In this document: in pieces, positions 13,107 through 20,406 of the stretch | Layout of the letters: the number at the start of each line of letters is the position of its first letter | How positions within the stretch are numbered: the stretch's first letter is position 1 | Assembly (NCBI GenBank): GCA_900546635.1 | Contig: URDS01000036.1 | Location: 1-21,486, forward strand | Length of the DNA stretch: 21,486 bases | DNA from: an uncultured Eubacteriales bacterium | Lineage (GTDB): Bacteria; Bacillota; Clostridia; Oscillospirales; CAG-272 | Reading direction: 5' to 3' | Program-made: the position numbers and the translations under genes | Notes under the pieces: model-generated | The model's input: only the letters and a program-made list of their open reading frames with translations | Told to the model about the DNA's origin: nothing | Database searches by the model: none

Positions 13107-13790
13107 ATGCAATCAAATGAAGAGAAAAAGGTTATGTTAAAAGATACGCCGTACAGTGTGCTGAAAAAAAACGCGCGCGCATACGAAATTATGCTGATGC
13201 GCGAGCAGGAAGAATGTTCCTTTTCCGATATTGGAAGAAAATTACATATATCACCAGAATATGTAAGGCGAATATATCATGAATTAAAATATAAACAGCT
13301 TCGGCTGTATGTCAAGCATATCGCGTTTACGCTGGGGCATGAGAGCATCGCGCAGATCAGAGTGATTTTGAATCAAGCGTTTGATTGCTATCAAGACGGC
13401 GCGTATGTGAGCGCGTATTTTGAAAAAATATACGGGTATATTTTGACCGAGTACCGCGCGGGAGAACCGGGCGCGCCCGAAAAGCTGATGCAAACGCTTC
13501 CGCCGTTTCACCACGAGTTGAGCCGGGACACGGTTTTGCGCGTGGTCGAACTGCATGAAGCGGACGGAAAGCCGTATGCCGGCATCGCGAAGGAATTGAA
13601 TATCACGCAGGCAAAGGCAAAAAGTACATACGACGCCTATTACTGCGAGTTGCTGAGCGAACTGGTCGATTTTTTGCAGGATCAGGCGCGCACGCCGGAA
13701 GAAAGGGAATCAATCCGTTCCTATGTTTACGGCGGAAACAAGTCCTATAAAACGCGGTATGAACTGCTGAAAGAAAAATACTCGATTTGA
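13107..13790 (+). CDS. Unrecognised protein with two helix-turn-helix segments
   Basis: 227 residues from ATG 13107, chosen because GGAG lies seven bases upstream. An in-frame ATG at 13068 would add 13 residues but lacks a ribosome site. I do not recognise the family. Residues 38-60 (SFSDIGRKLHISPEYVRRIY) look like a sigma-region-4-type HTH. Residues 155-180 (PYAGIAKELNITQAKAKSTY) look like a second one with the same spacing, so the protein may be an internal duplication with a helical middle part. No membrane segment or catalytic motif is seen. The first third is AT-rich like the island, and the rest is GC-richer like the core genome. It is a likely DNA-binding regulator, but its target is unknown. 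Confidence 0.75.
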   Translation: MQSNEEKKVMLKDTPYSVLKKNARAYEIMLMREQEECSFSDIGRKLHISPEYVRRIYHELKYKQLRLYVKHIAFTLGHESIAQIRVILNQAFDCYQDGAYVSAYFEKIYGYILTEYRAGEPGAPEKLMQTLPPFHHELSRDTVLRVVELHEADGKPYAGIAKELNITQAKAKSTYDAYYCELLSELVDFLQDQARTPEERESIRSYVYGGNKSYKTRYELLKEKYSI

Positions 13791-13817
13791 ACGTCCGCGC
13801 GGCGAGCAGGGCGAAAA

Positions 13818-13855
13818 GCGGCGCACCCTATACGTAGGGCGCGTCGTTCTTTTTA
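13818..13855 (+). terminator. Terminator of the double-HTH gene
   Basis: GCGGCGCACCCTA and TAGGGCGCGTCGT pair around TACG with two mismatches or wobbles, and TCTTTTT follows. It lies 28 bases after the stop codon. Confidence 0.75.
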
Positions 13856-13899
13856 TGCTTAAAACCGGCAAATTACATTCAATTTTTTTATAAATTCTG

Positions 13900-13928
13900 T
13901 TGTTATGATTCCGATATTGTGCTATACT
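13900..13928 (+). promoter_or_regulatory. Promoter of the fic gene
   Basis: TTGTTA (13900-13905) and TATACT (13923-13928) are 17 bases apart, with TG one base before the -10 (TGCTATACT), an extended -10. Transcription would start about 33 bases before the ribosome site and start codon. Confidence 0.75.
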
Positions 13929-13968
13929 TTATTTGTCGTGTATATCCTCAAATCAGGAGGTGTGAAAG

Positions 13969-14940
13969 TTGGAATATTTAACAGTTACGCAGGCGGCGGA
14001 AAAATGGGGCGTTTCCGCCCGCCGTGTTCGCCTGCTCTGCGCCAACGGAGAAATAGACGGCGTTATCCGCCAAGGCAATTTATATAGGATACCCGCCGAA
14101 ACGGAAAAGCCCTTGGATAAACGCAAATTGCCAAACAAAAGAAAGCGCGGCGAATTTGCAGATATACTCAAATCAATCGATCTGAAAAAAGTAAAACTGG
14201 ACGGTATGCGCCCGCTTACCGCAGGCGAAACACAGCGTTTGCGCGACGAATTTATGGTTGATTTTACCTATAACTCAAACGCCATCGAGGGCAACACGCT
14301 CACGCTCAAGGAAACCGCTATGGTGCTCGAAGGTATGACGATCGACCGCAAGCCTTTAAAAGACCACCTTGAAGCGGTCGGGCACCGTGACGCTTTCCTT
14401 TATATCGAGGATATAGCGAAAAATAAGGCGCGTTTGCGTGATTCGGAAATCAAGGCGATCCATTCGCTCGTGCTGATAAACAGACCGGACGATAAAGGCG
14501 TTTACCGCCGTATTCCCGTTACGATTGCGGGCGCGTATGCCGAACCCGCACAGCCGTATCTCATAGAACCAAAGCTGGCAAAGCTGCTTGCCGAAAATGA
14601 GGAAAGAAAAAAGACGATGCACCCGATAGAACGCATTGCCCGTTTTCATCTTGAATTTGAGGTAATACACCCGTTTATCGACGGCAACGGCAGAACGGGG
14701 CGTCTGATTTTGAACCTTGAACTGATTCGCAACGGCTATCCCGCGATCAATGTTAAGTTCTCTGACCGCAGACGCTACTATGACGCTTTCGACGCATATT
14801 ATCGTGACGGTAATGCCGGCGATATGGTTTTGCTTGTCGCTGAATATGTAGGCGAACGGCTTGACCGATATTTGGAGATCGTGAAAGGACAAAGCGACAA
14901 AAAGGGCGCGGATTGGACGCGCGCTGAATTTGAAAGGTGA
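13969..14940 (+). CDS. fic: Fic-family protein (class II) with N-terminal HTH
   Basis: 323 residues. Fic enzymes usually transfer AMP from ATP to a hydroxyl group of a target protein. The active-site motif HPFIDGNGRTGR at 234-245 is complete, with catalytic H234. The inhibitory helix motif SNAIEGN at 103-109 contains S103 and E107, the [S/T]xxxE[G/N] pattern, and lies before the Fic core, so this is a class II, self-inhibited Fic. Residues 1-45 (LTVTQAAEKWGVSARRVRLL) form an excisionase/MerR-type HTH, so it may also bind DNA. The start is TTG 13969, supported by AGGAGGTG at 13955-13962. Its own promoter and terminator flank it. No adjacent antitoxin gene is needed for this class. The target is unknown. 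Confidence 0.93.
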   Translation: MEYLTVTQAAEKWGVSARRVRLLCANGEIDGVIRQGNLYRIPAETEKPLDKRKLPNKRKRGEFADILKSIDLKKVKLDGMRPLTAGETQRLRDEFMVDFTYNSNAIEGNTLTLKETAMVLEGMTIDRKPLKDHLEAVGHRDAFLYIEDIAKNKARLRDSEIKAIHSLVLINRPDDKGVYRRIPVTIAGAYAEPAQPYLIEPKLAKLLAENEERKKTMHPIERIARFHLEFEVIHPFIDGNGRTGRLILNLELIRNGYPAINVKFSDRRRYYDAFDAYYRDGNAGDMVLLVAEYVGERLDRYLEIVKGQSDKKGADWTRAEFER

Positions 14941-14944
14941 AAAC

Positions 14945-14990
14945 AAAAAATACCGGGAAAAACCGTAAAAAGTTTTTCTCGGTATTTTTT
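14945..14990 (+). terminator. Terminator of the fic gene
   Basis: AAAAAATACCGGGAAAAAC and its near-complement at 14972-14990 pair with one mismatch, around CGTAAAAA, and end in a T7 run. It is near-symmetrical, so it may work in both directions. Confidence 0.88.
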
Positions 14991-15079
14991 TCTGATTGCG
15001 CTGCAATGCCCGATTGTTCAGTACATTTTATGTTCCAAAAATTGCTTTTTTATCATGGCCAGATTATGCTTTCGCTTTG

Positions 15080-15106
15080 ATCGCCGGAAAAAGGTTTCCC
15101 GGCGAT
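15080..15106 (-). terminator. Hairpin between convergent fic and PPTase genes
   Basis: ATCGCCGG (15080-15087) pairs with CCGGCGAT (15099-15106); a short AAA/TTT extension is possible with a bulged base. On the - strand it starts five bases after the phosphopantetheinyl transferase stop. The T-run is better on the + strand (GCTTTTTATT), so the direction is uncertain. Confidence 0.5.
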
Positions 15107-15111
15107 GCTTT

Positions 15112-15711
15112 TTATTCCTCATATACGGCGAGGGCGTACTCGCCGTCGGATTCGGTATAAAAGGACAGCGGGCTGGTGTCAAGCTCGGCGGGGCGCACAA
15201 TGCCCGTGCCGCGCTGCTTGAAAAAAGCTTCTTTCTTTGTCCAGATTTCGTAAAACCGGCTGAGCAGTTCGGCGCTCTGTTCGGATTTCGGCAGGTCAAA
15301 ATCCGCCGGCTCCGGCGCGTGGCCGAATACATAGCTTTGCTCGCGCGGCGCAAAGAACCGCTTTGCTACGCCCAAATTCAGCGGGCGAATTTGTTCGATG
15401 TCCGCGCCGATCGGCCGGTCGGAGGCGGCGAGAATCACAAAATCCGCGCTGTGGCTGACGCTGTAGCACAAGGGAAGTTCGGTAAAATAGGGCTTGCCCG
15501 CCGGTGTTCGCGCGATCACCGGGTCGCTCGCGCCGCAAAACTCTCTGGCCGCGCCGAGCGCGAGCAGATACCCCGCAAGCGAACGCTTTTTGTCCCCGAA
15601 ATGCGCCGTTTGGTCAAGCTTTTCGAGAAGCGGCTGCGGCAGGGTCAGCGCAAGGCAGGCAAACGTCTCGCGGTCCATCTCGGAAATGTCATAGCGGTAA
15701 AGTTTCAGCAT
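15112..15711 (-). CDS. 4'-phosphopantetheinyl transferase, Sfp type
   Basis: 199 residues. The enzyme moves the 4'-phosphopantetheine arm from CoA to a serine of a carrier protein (fatty acid, polyketide or non-ribosomal peptide). Sfp-type motifs are in order: ARTPAGKPYF (67-76), YSVSHSADFVILA (83-95), the Mg-binding GADIE at 102-106, and FYEIWTKKEAFFK at 153-165. The gene starts inside the end of the serine hydrolase gene, overlapping by 23 bases, with GAGGAAG upstream of the ATG, so it is the last cistron of that unit. No carrier protein or synthase is in the window, so the substrate is unknown; primary acyl carrier protein is possible. Confidence 0.93.
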   Translation of the reverse strand: MLKLYRYDISEMDRETFACLALTLPQPLLEKLDQTAHFGDKKRSLAGYLLALGAAREFCGASDPVIARTPAGKPYFTELPLCYSVSHSADFVILAASDRPIGADIEQIRPLNLGVAKRFFAPREQSYVFGHAPEPADFDLPKSEQSAELLSRFYEIWTKKEAFFKQRGTGIVRPAELDTSPLSFYTESDGEYALAVYEE

Positions 15712-17482
15712 CCGTTTCTTCCTCTTGTTCGGGTTCCTCGTATTTTTTATCGTGTATGCGCTTGATAAGGCCGCCCGCCTCGTAAATAAACTCGGTGTTT
15801 GCGCGCTTGATATGCCCTTCGTCCAGATTGGACATGAAAACGACGATATAGGGGTGCGCCTCGTTCAGCGCCACCGCGCCGTCGCAGTAGGAACCTACGT
15901 CCCAGCCGTATTTGTGCGCGACCTTTTCGGGTTTCAGCGCGTTTTTCAGCATGACGGTCTGCGTGGAGCGGCACATCAGGCCGCAGAGCTTTTCGCCGTT
16001 TTCGCTGCCGGATGTGAGGTAGCCGTACAGCACTTCAAAAAACTGGCCGTACTGTCCGACCGGCGTGCGCCACCAGTTCCGATAAACCGAGGGAAGTCCG
16101 GCTTCCTCCATCGCGTCGGTAAAGAGCCGGTAGCCGTACAGGTTCAGCAGCATGCCGTAAGCGGTATTGTCGCTGTAAACGACCGCGTGTTCGATCAGTT
16201 CCCAGACGGAAAATTCCGTCCCGTCCGCGACCGAGGCAAAATTGCCCGAACCGGTCTGATACATCTTTTCGGCGTTGTATATCACGGTTTGGTCAAGGTC
16301 GGCTTCGTCCTTGTCGGCCGCGGACAGCAGCGCGTAGATGTAGACGATTTTAATCATGGACGCCGCGTATTGAATTTCGTCCGGATTGAAAACCAGTGTT
16401 TCCCCGTCGCGAAGGTCCTTGTAATACAGCGAAACAGACCCCTCGGCGTCCATATAGCGCGCCGGGATTTTGATTTCCACGGGCGCTTTCGTGGTTTCGG
16501 CAGAGGTGGTTTCGGCAGGGGTGGTTTCGGAGGTTTGGGTTTCGGCTGAAGATTCGGATGGAATTTCATCTGCCGCCGTATCTTCGGTTGGCGTTTGTGC
16601 GGCTGTTGCTTGTGTGGTTGTGGTTTCGGCGGCTGTATTTTCTGCGGGAGCTTCGGCGGTTATGTTTTCGGCGGGGGTATTTTCTGCGGGAGCTTCGGCG
16701 GTTATGTTTTCGGCGGTTGTATTTTCGGGGAAAACTTCGGAAGTAGCGGTTTTTTCGGAATCATCGGCGTTTTCCGCGCGCTCGCTCTCTTTGGAAGCGG
16801 CGGCGTTTTCGGCTTTTGCCGCGTCTGTCTGCCCGGCGGTTTCTTGATTTGTAGCGCCTGCCGCCGGTTCCTCCTCCGGCGTTTCTGTGTTTTCGGGGGC
16901 GGCGGCCGGTGATTCCGAGGCGGCGGTTTGTGTTTCAGGCGCTGCGGTCTGCGTCTCTGATGCGGCGGTCTGTGTTTCCGGCACGGTCGTCTGCGTCTCC
17001 GTCGTTTGTTCGGTAACATATAGGATTTTTTCCGGTTCAATCAGGATGCGGATGGAGGGAACGTCTTCCATCAGCAGCCATGCGAGCTTGTATTCGTCGC
17101 TGTCCTTCGGCCAAAGCAGAAAATTTTCAATCCGCCGCACCGGGGGAATTTCCTCGACAAGCAGGGGAAGCGAGACCGATGCGGAAGTTTGTTCTTCTGC
17201 GGAACTCGAAGGATCGCCGCTTTGCTCAGAAAAGCCGGACGGCTGCGTAATGGTATGCTCGCTTTCGGAAGATGCGCTTGACGGATCGGTTTGTCTAGAT
17301 ACCGAAACGGTCATGCTGGCCTCGGCGGATGAGGAGGCGTCAACGGGTTCTTGCGCTTTGCGCGTCGTGCGTATCACAAACAAGCACAAAAGCGCCACGG
17401 CAAAAATTACAGTGGCGCAGAGGATAATCAAAGAGGCGGAGCCTGTTTTTTTTCGTTTGGATCTATATTGTCGTTTCTGCAT
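15689..17482 (-). CDS. Membrane-anchored serine hydrolase, beta-lactamase/PBP fold
   Basis: 597 residues. A basic start, then one membrane helix at about 15-37, an outside region rich in Ser, a Pro-, Thr-, Ala- and Glu-rich low-complexity linker (about 160-345), and a C-terminal serine hydrolase domain. The catalytic motifs of class A beta-lactamase-like enzymes are S375-M-I-K378 (SxxK), SDN at 437-439, and KYG at 524-526 in place of KTG. The linker holds tandem ETQTAA and AENITAEAPAENT repeats. The domain is probably a cell-wall D,D-peptidase or related enzyme rather than a resistance beta-lactamase, but this is inferred. It overlaps the fumarate hydratase gene by 20 bases upstream and the PPTase gene downstream. 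Confidence 0.88.
   Translation of the reverse strand: MQKRQYRSKRKKTGSASLIILCATVIFAVALLCLFVIRTTRKAQEPVDASSSAEASMTVSVSRQTDPSSASSESEHTITQPSGFSEQSGDPSSSAEEQTSASVSLPLLVEEIPPVRRIENFLLWPKDSDEYKLAWLLMEDVPSIRILIEPEKILYVTEQTTETQTTVPETQTAASETQTAAPETQTAASESPAAAPENTETPEEEPAAGATNQETAGQTDAAKAENAAASKESERAENADDSEKTATSEVFPENTTAENITAEAPAENTPAENITAEAPAENTAAETTTTQATAAQTPTEDTAADEIPSESSAETQTSETTPAETTSAETTKAPVEIKIPARYMDAEGSVSLYYKDLRDGETLVFNPDEIQYAASMIKIVYIYALLSAADKDEADLDQTVIYNAEKMYQTGSGNFASVADGTEFSVWELIEHAVVYSDNTAYGMLLNLYGYRLFTDAMEEAGLPSVYRNWWRTPVGQYGQFFEVLYGYLTSGSENGEKLCGLMCRSTQTVMLKNALKPEKVAHKYGWDVGSYCDGAVALNEAHPYIVVFMSNLDEGHIKRANTEFIYEAGGLIKRIHDKKYEEPEQEEETDAETLPL
16635..16728 (-). repeat. 42-bp tandem repeat in hydrolase linker
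   Basis: Units start at 16635 and 16677, and a partial third starts at 16719, so the period is exactly 42 bases, or 14 codons (AENITAEAPAENT plus one residue). In-frame repeats of this kind are prone to change copy number and would lengthen or shorten the linker. Confidence 0.85.
16917..17003 (-). repeat. 21-bp imperfect tandem repeat in hydrolase linker
   Basis: Four consecutive units of seven codons encode variants of ETQTAAS/P: ETQTTVP, ETQTAAS, ETQTAAP, ETQTAAS. The array lies near the start of the low-complexity linker. Confidence 0.75.
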
Positions 17483-18335
17483 GTCTTGTCACGTGGCAGT
17501 TGATGTTCACCGCCACAGGCAGTCCGGCAATGTGCGTCGGGCAGGCGGCGACCTTTACGGAGAGCGCCGTGGTGTCGCCCGAAAAGCCCTGCGGGCCGAT
17601 GCCGGTTTGATTGATTTCGTGCAGCAGACGCGCTTCCAGCGCGCGGTAGCGCGCGTCGCTGTTTTCCGCGTCGAGCGGACGGCAAAAGCATTCCTTGGCC
17701 ATGGCGGCGCACCGCTCAAAATCGCCGCCGATGCCCACGCCGACCGTGATCGGCGGGCAGGGATTGGAACCGGCCTTGATTACCGTGTCCACGACAAAGC
17801 GAACAATGTCGTCCTCCGTGGCCGCGGGTGTCAGCATTTTCAGCGCGCTCATGTTTTCGCTGCCGAATCCTTTGGGAAGCGCCACGATCCGCAGCCGGTC
17901 GCCCGGTACCGGGCGGATGTGTACGACGGCGGGGGTATTGTCGTTTGTATTGGCGCGGTCATACAGGGGATCGCGCACGACCGACAGCCGAAGCGCGCCG
18001 TCCACATACGCGCGCCGCACGCCCGCGTTGACCGCGTCAAGAATGCTGCCCGCGACATGCGCTTCGTCGCCGATGTACAGAAACACTACGGCAAGTCCGG
18101 TGTCCTGACAGACGGGTACGTCGATCTGTTTTGCCGCGTCCACGTTGTCAAGGAGACGGCAGAGCACGCGCTTTGCAAGCGGGGAGCGCTCGCTGTCCGC
18201 GGCCTTTTGGATACAGCCGGTCACGTCTTTGGTCAGCGTGTAATTTGCCCGCACGAAAAGCTCCGCGACCGCGTCTTCGATCACCTTGGGTTCTATGATG
18301 CGGATTTTTTGTCCGTTTGAGAGAATTGTTTCCAT
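17463..18335 (-). CDS. ttdA: Class I fumarate hydratase, alpha subunit
   Basis: 290 residues, the usual size of the alpha half of two-subunit iron-sulfur fumarases (or tartrate dehydratase). It interconverts fumarate and malate with a 4Fe-4S cluster. Three cluster cysteines fit the family: C76 in PVCQDTG, C193 in NPCPP and C280 in VNINCHVTRHAE. The conserved GSENMSALKML and GIGGDFERCAAMAKE segments are present. The beta subunit, normally the next gene, is not in this window. The gene begins three bases after the divIC stop with no clear ribosome site, so translation is probably coupled. Its 3' end overlaps the hydrolase by 20 bases. Fumarate and tartrate cannot be told apart from sequence alone. 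Confidence 0.93.
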   Translation of the reverse strand: METILSNGQKIRIIEPKVIEDAVAELFVRANYTLTKDVTGCIQKAADSERSPLAKRVLCRLLDNVDAAKQIDVPVCQDTGLAVVFLYIGDEAHVAGSILDAVNAGVRRAYVDGALRLSVVRDPLYDRANTNDNTPAVVHIRPVPGDRLRIVALPKGFGSENMSALKMLTPAATEDDIVRFVVDTVIKAGSNPCPPITVGVGIGGDFERCAAMAKECFCRPLDAENSDARYRALEARLLHEINQTGIGPQGFSGDTTALSVKVAACPTHIAGLPVAVNINCHVTRHAETTI

Positions 18336-18338
18336 TTT

Positions 18339-18629
18339 TTATTCGTCCAAATCGCTGAAATAGATGATTTCGCCCGGCATGCAGTATCCGAGCGCGCGGC
18401 GCGCTACCCGGCGTACATACGCCTCGTCAAAGGGCGCGGCCAGTTCTTTTTTCAGCCGTTCGTTTTCTTCCTCGGCGGCCAGCACCTGCTTTTCGAGCGC
18501 CTCGGTTTGCTTTTGCATTTCATTGTAGCGCATACTGAATGAGCCGATCAGAATCAGGCTGAAAATGACAACCACCGCGAGGATGATCCGAACGGAGACC
18601 GGCGTCGTGCGCATTTTTCCGATATTCAA
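18339..18629 (-). CDS. divIC: Cell division protein DivIC/FtsB
   Basis: 96 residues. One membrane helix (about 15-33, SVRIILAVVVIFSLILIGSF) is followed by a leucine-zipper-type coiled coil (residues 37-63) and a short C-terminal part with YVRRVARRALGYCMPGEIIY, the DivIC/FtsB signature. It works with FtsL and DivIB to control septal cell-wall synthesis. The TTG start abuts the yabQ stop and has AGAGGG upstream; an ATG five codons later is an alternative. Neighbours yabQ and yabP match the order in Bacillus. Confidence 0.93.
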   Translation of the reverse strand: MNIGKMRTTPVSVRIILAVVVIFSLILIGSFSMRYNEMQKQTEALEKQVLAAEEENERLKKELAAPFDEAYVRRVARRALGYCMPGEIIYFSDLDE

Positions 18630-19373
18630 TTATCTGTCCCTCTCGTCGATCTGATTTCGGCATACGCTGCCGCAATGCTTCATACGCGCGCGGCGAGCCC
18701 GCCGCTGGCGTTCCGATGTATATTCATTATACCGCATTTTCACGCGGCTGACAATAGGCTGTGTAATTTTTCGGAAAAATTGTCCGAGCCAGGAAAAAAA
18801 CCGGCGAAAGGGCGTAAACAAAAACCGAAGCGCGCGCCAGATCCAGCGAAAAACCGTGCGAATGATCCGTTTGACAAGGTTTGACAGCCATTCGCAGATG
18901 CCGATAAACAGTCTGCCCACCGTGTTGTAGTAAATCAGAAAGCCGAGAAACGCGCCGAGCAGCGGGAATCCGCGCACGCGGCCGTCTCCGGTGAGGAAGA
19001 AAAAGACGCACATTAGGACGGCGCAGACGGCGAAAAATAAAAAATCGGTGAGCACGACAAACAGAAATTGAAAAAGCGCGCCGTGGCGGCGTTTCTGTTT
19101 GCACGGCGCGGCGCCGGGCGGTATTTTGGCCTCGGCCGCGCGTCCCGCCGCGCTTTTTACAGCGCCCTTTTCCGCGTTTTTCCCCGTGCCTTTTTCCGCG
19201 CGCCTATGCTTGCCCTTGACGCGCTCGGCGCGCAAGGGCGCAAACGGATTGGAGACGCGGACCGAAAAAACCACCCGGACAAAACGAATTACGTCGTACA
19301 ACACGCCGAACAGTACGCCGACAAACAGCGACAGCAACAGGGCTGTCGCCTGCATTTTCATCGAAACTTCCAT
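18630..19373 (-). CDS. yabQ: Spore cortex biosynthesis protein YabQ
   Basis: 247 residues. Membrane helices at about 8-30, 100-128 and 136-160, then a very basic, amphipathic C-terminal tail. YabQ is required for cortex assembly in Bacillus subtilis. The N-terminal segment LFVGVLFGVLYDVIRFVRVV and the segment GRLFIGICEWLSNLVKRIIR are the parts I recognise. A basic Lys/Arg/Ala-rich stretch (41-97) separates the first two helices and is longer than I expect for the family. The annotated ATG follows the yabP stop directly; ATG four codons later has GGAAG upstream and may be the true start. Confidence 0.88.
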   Translation of the reverse strand: MEVSMKMQATALLLSLFVGVLFGVLYDVIRFVRVVFSVRVSNPFAPLRAERVKGKHRRAEKGTGKNAEKGAVKSAAGRAAEAKIPPGAAPCKQKRRHGALFQFLFVVLTDFLFFAVCAVLMCVFFFLTGDGRVRGFPLLGAFLGFLIYYNTVGRLFIGICEWLSNLVKRIIRTVFRWIWRALRFLFTPFRRFFSWLGQFFRKITQPIVSRVKMRYNEYTSERQRRARRARMKHCGSVCRNQIDERDR

Positions 19374-19634
19374 TTATTTTGCCGAGCGGGAGAAAAGTCC
19401 CTTTTTGCCGCCTGGCTTCGCCGCGTAATAGACCCCATCGATTCTGCCCGTGAGGACAAAATCGCCGCTTTCGGAGGACATGCTGATGATTTTCATTCCG
19501 CCGCCCTCGATTTCCACTTTTCCGAGTCCGGTTTCGACCGATACAAAATCCTCGTCAAAGGTCAAAACCTCGCTCACGCCGGTCATCGTAAGGAATTCGC
19601 GGTTTTTGATTGTGATAATTCCGCCTGTTTCCAT
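19374..19634 (-). CDS. yabP: Sporulation protein YabP
   Basis: 86 residues from ATG 19634, with GGAGG 11 bases upstream. An extended form (16 more residues) is less supported. The N-terminal ITIKNREFLTMTGVSEVLTF is the typical YabP pattern of a beta-strand-rich spore coat/cortex protein, and EIEGGGMKIISMSSESGDFV follows. It partners YabQ in the mother cell during sporulation in Bacillus. Its place between rqcP and yabQ is conserved. Confidence 0.93.
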   Translation of the reverse strand: METGGIITIKNREFLTMTGVSEVLTFDEDFVSVETGLGKVEIEGGGMKIISMSSESGDFVLTGRIDGVYYAAKPGGKKGLFSRSAK

Positions 19635-19700
19635 AGCTGATGCTACCTCCCTTGCCGGTTGCGCTGTTCCAAAGGTATGCAAAAAGCGGGGAAAATAGAA

Positions 19701-19735
19701 CTTGCCTCGCCGGAACCGCGGGGCCTTCCGGCAAG
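19701..19735 (-). terminator. GC-rich hairpin between rqcP and yabP
   Basis: CCGGAA (19710-19715) and TTCCGG (19726-19731) pair, extended by CTTG/CAAG across a bulge. On the - strand TTCTATTTT follows. It could end or attenuate rqcP transcripts ahead of yabP, which in Bacillus has its own sporulation-specific expression. Confidence 0.4.
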
Positions 19736-19769
19736 GGAGGCGGATACGCGCCGCCGCGCCGGCAGGCGG

Positions 19770-20009
19770 TTACAGAACCTCGTACATTTCGGCGGCGTCG
19801 GCCTTGCGCACGCCCTCGCGCACGTCTGTGACGCGCACGCGCAGCGTCCGCTCGCCGAAGGCGACTTCGATCACGTCGCCGGTTTGCACGTTATAGGAAG
19901 CTTTGACGACCTTTCCGTTTACGCTGATATGACCGCCGTCGCAGGCGTCGTTTGCCACCGTGCGGCGCTTGATGAGGCGCGAAACTTTCAGATATTTATC
20001 CAGACGCAT
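19770..20009 (-). CDS. rqcP: RqcP/YabO-type S4 RNA-binding protein
   Basis: 79 residues with a single S4 domain: MRLDKYLKVSRLIKRRTVAN, then GHISVNGKVVKASYNVQTGD. In Bacillus RqcP joins RqcH in tailing nascent chains on obstructed 50S ribosomal subunits. GGAGGAGCT lies directly before the ATG. The location below HU and above yabP matches the conserved Firmicute order (yabO). Confidence 0.93.
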   Translation of the reverse strand: MRLDKYLKVSRLIKRRTVANDACDGGHISVNGKVVKASYNVQTGDVIEVAFGERTLRVRVTDVREGVRKADAAEMYEVL

Positions 20010-20026
20010 AGAGCTCCTCCTGACAA

Positions 20027-20053
20027 AAACGCTCCGGTCATCCCGGAGCGTTT
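20027..20053 (-). terminator. Terminator of the HU gene
   Basis: AAACGCTCCGG (20027-20037) and CCGGAGCGTTT (20043-20053) pair perfectly around a 5-base loop. On the - strand T5 follows, 11 bases after the HU stop. Confidence 0.88.
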
Positions 20054-20063
20054 CACATCGTTC

Positions 20064-20339
20064 TTATTTGGAAACCGCGTCCTTGAGCACCTTGCCCGCC
20101 TTGAAAACAGGCACGCGCGTTGCCGGGATCTCGATCTCTTCCTTGGTCTTGGGGTTGCGGCCGATACGGGAGCCGCGCTCCTTGATGTCGAACACGCCGA
20201 AGCCGACGAGCTGCACCTTTTCGCCGACCTCGAGGTTTGCGGCGATGGTGTCGAACGCCGCGTTGACGGCCTTCTCACTGTCCTTCTTGGACAGACCGGT
20301 CTTTTCAGCAACTGCAGCAATCAGTTCTGCCTTATTCAT
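20064..20339 (-). CDS. hup: DNA-binding protein HU
   Basis: 91 residues, the usual length. The signature GFGVFDIKERGSRIGRNPKT with the DNA-binding arm (residues about 47-75) is complete, and the N-terminal MNKAELIAAVAEKTGLSKKD fits. HU coats and bends chromosomal DNA. AGGAGGATTACC precedes the ATG. A terminator follows, so it can be expressed strongly on its own, in keeping with its high abundance. Confidence 0.97.
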   Translation of the reverse strand: MNKAELIAAVAEKTGLSKKDSEKAVNAAFDTIAANLEVGEKVQLVGFGVFDIKERGSRIGRNPKTKEEIEIPATRVPVFKAGKVLKDAVSK

Positions 20340-20406
20340 GATGGTAATCCTCCTACTTCATGTTTGTGTTGGCATATGCCATTTTATAGAATCCCGCACG
20401 GGTCTC

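Noticed and set aside
15689..17482. A true class A beta-lactamase resistance gene
   Set aside because: The SxxK and SDN motifs fit, but KTG is KYG, there is a long linker and a membrane anchor, and the general base is not evident. A wall-acting hydrolase is the safer reading.
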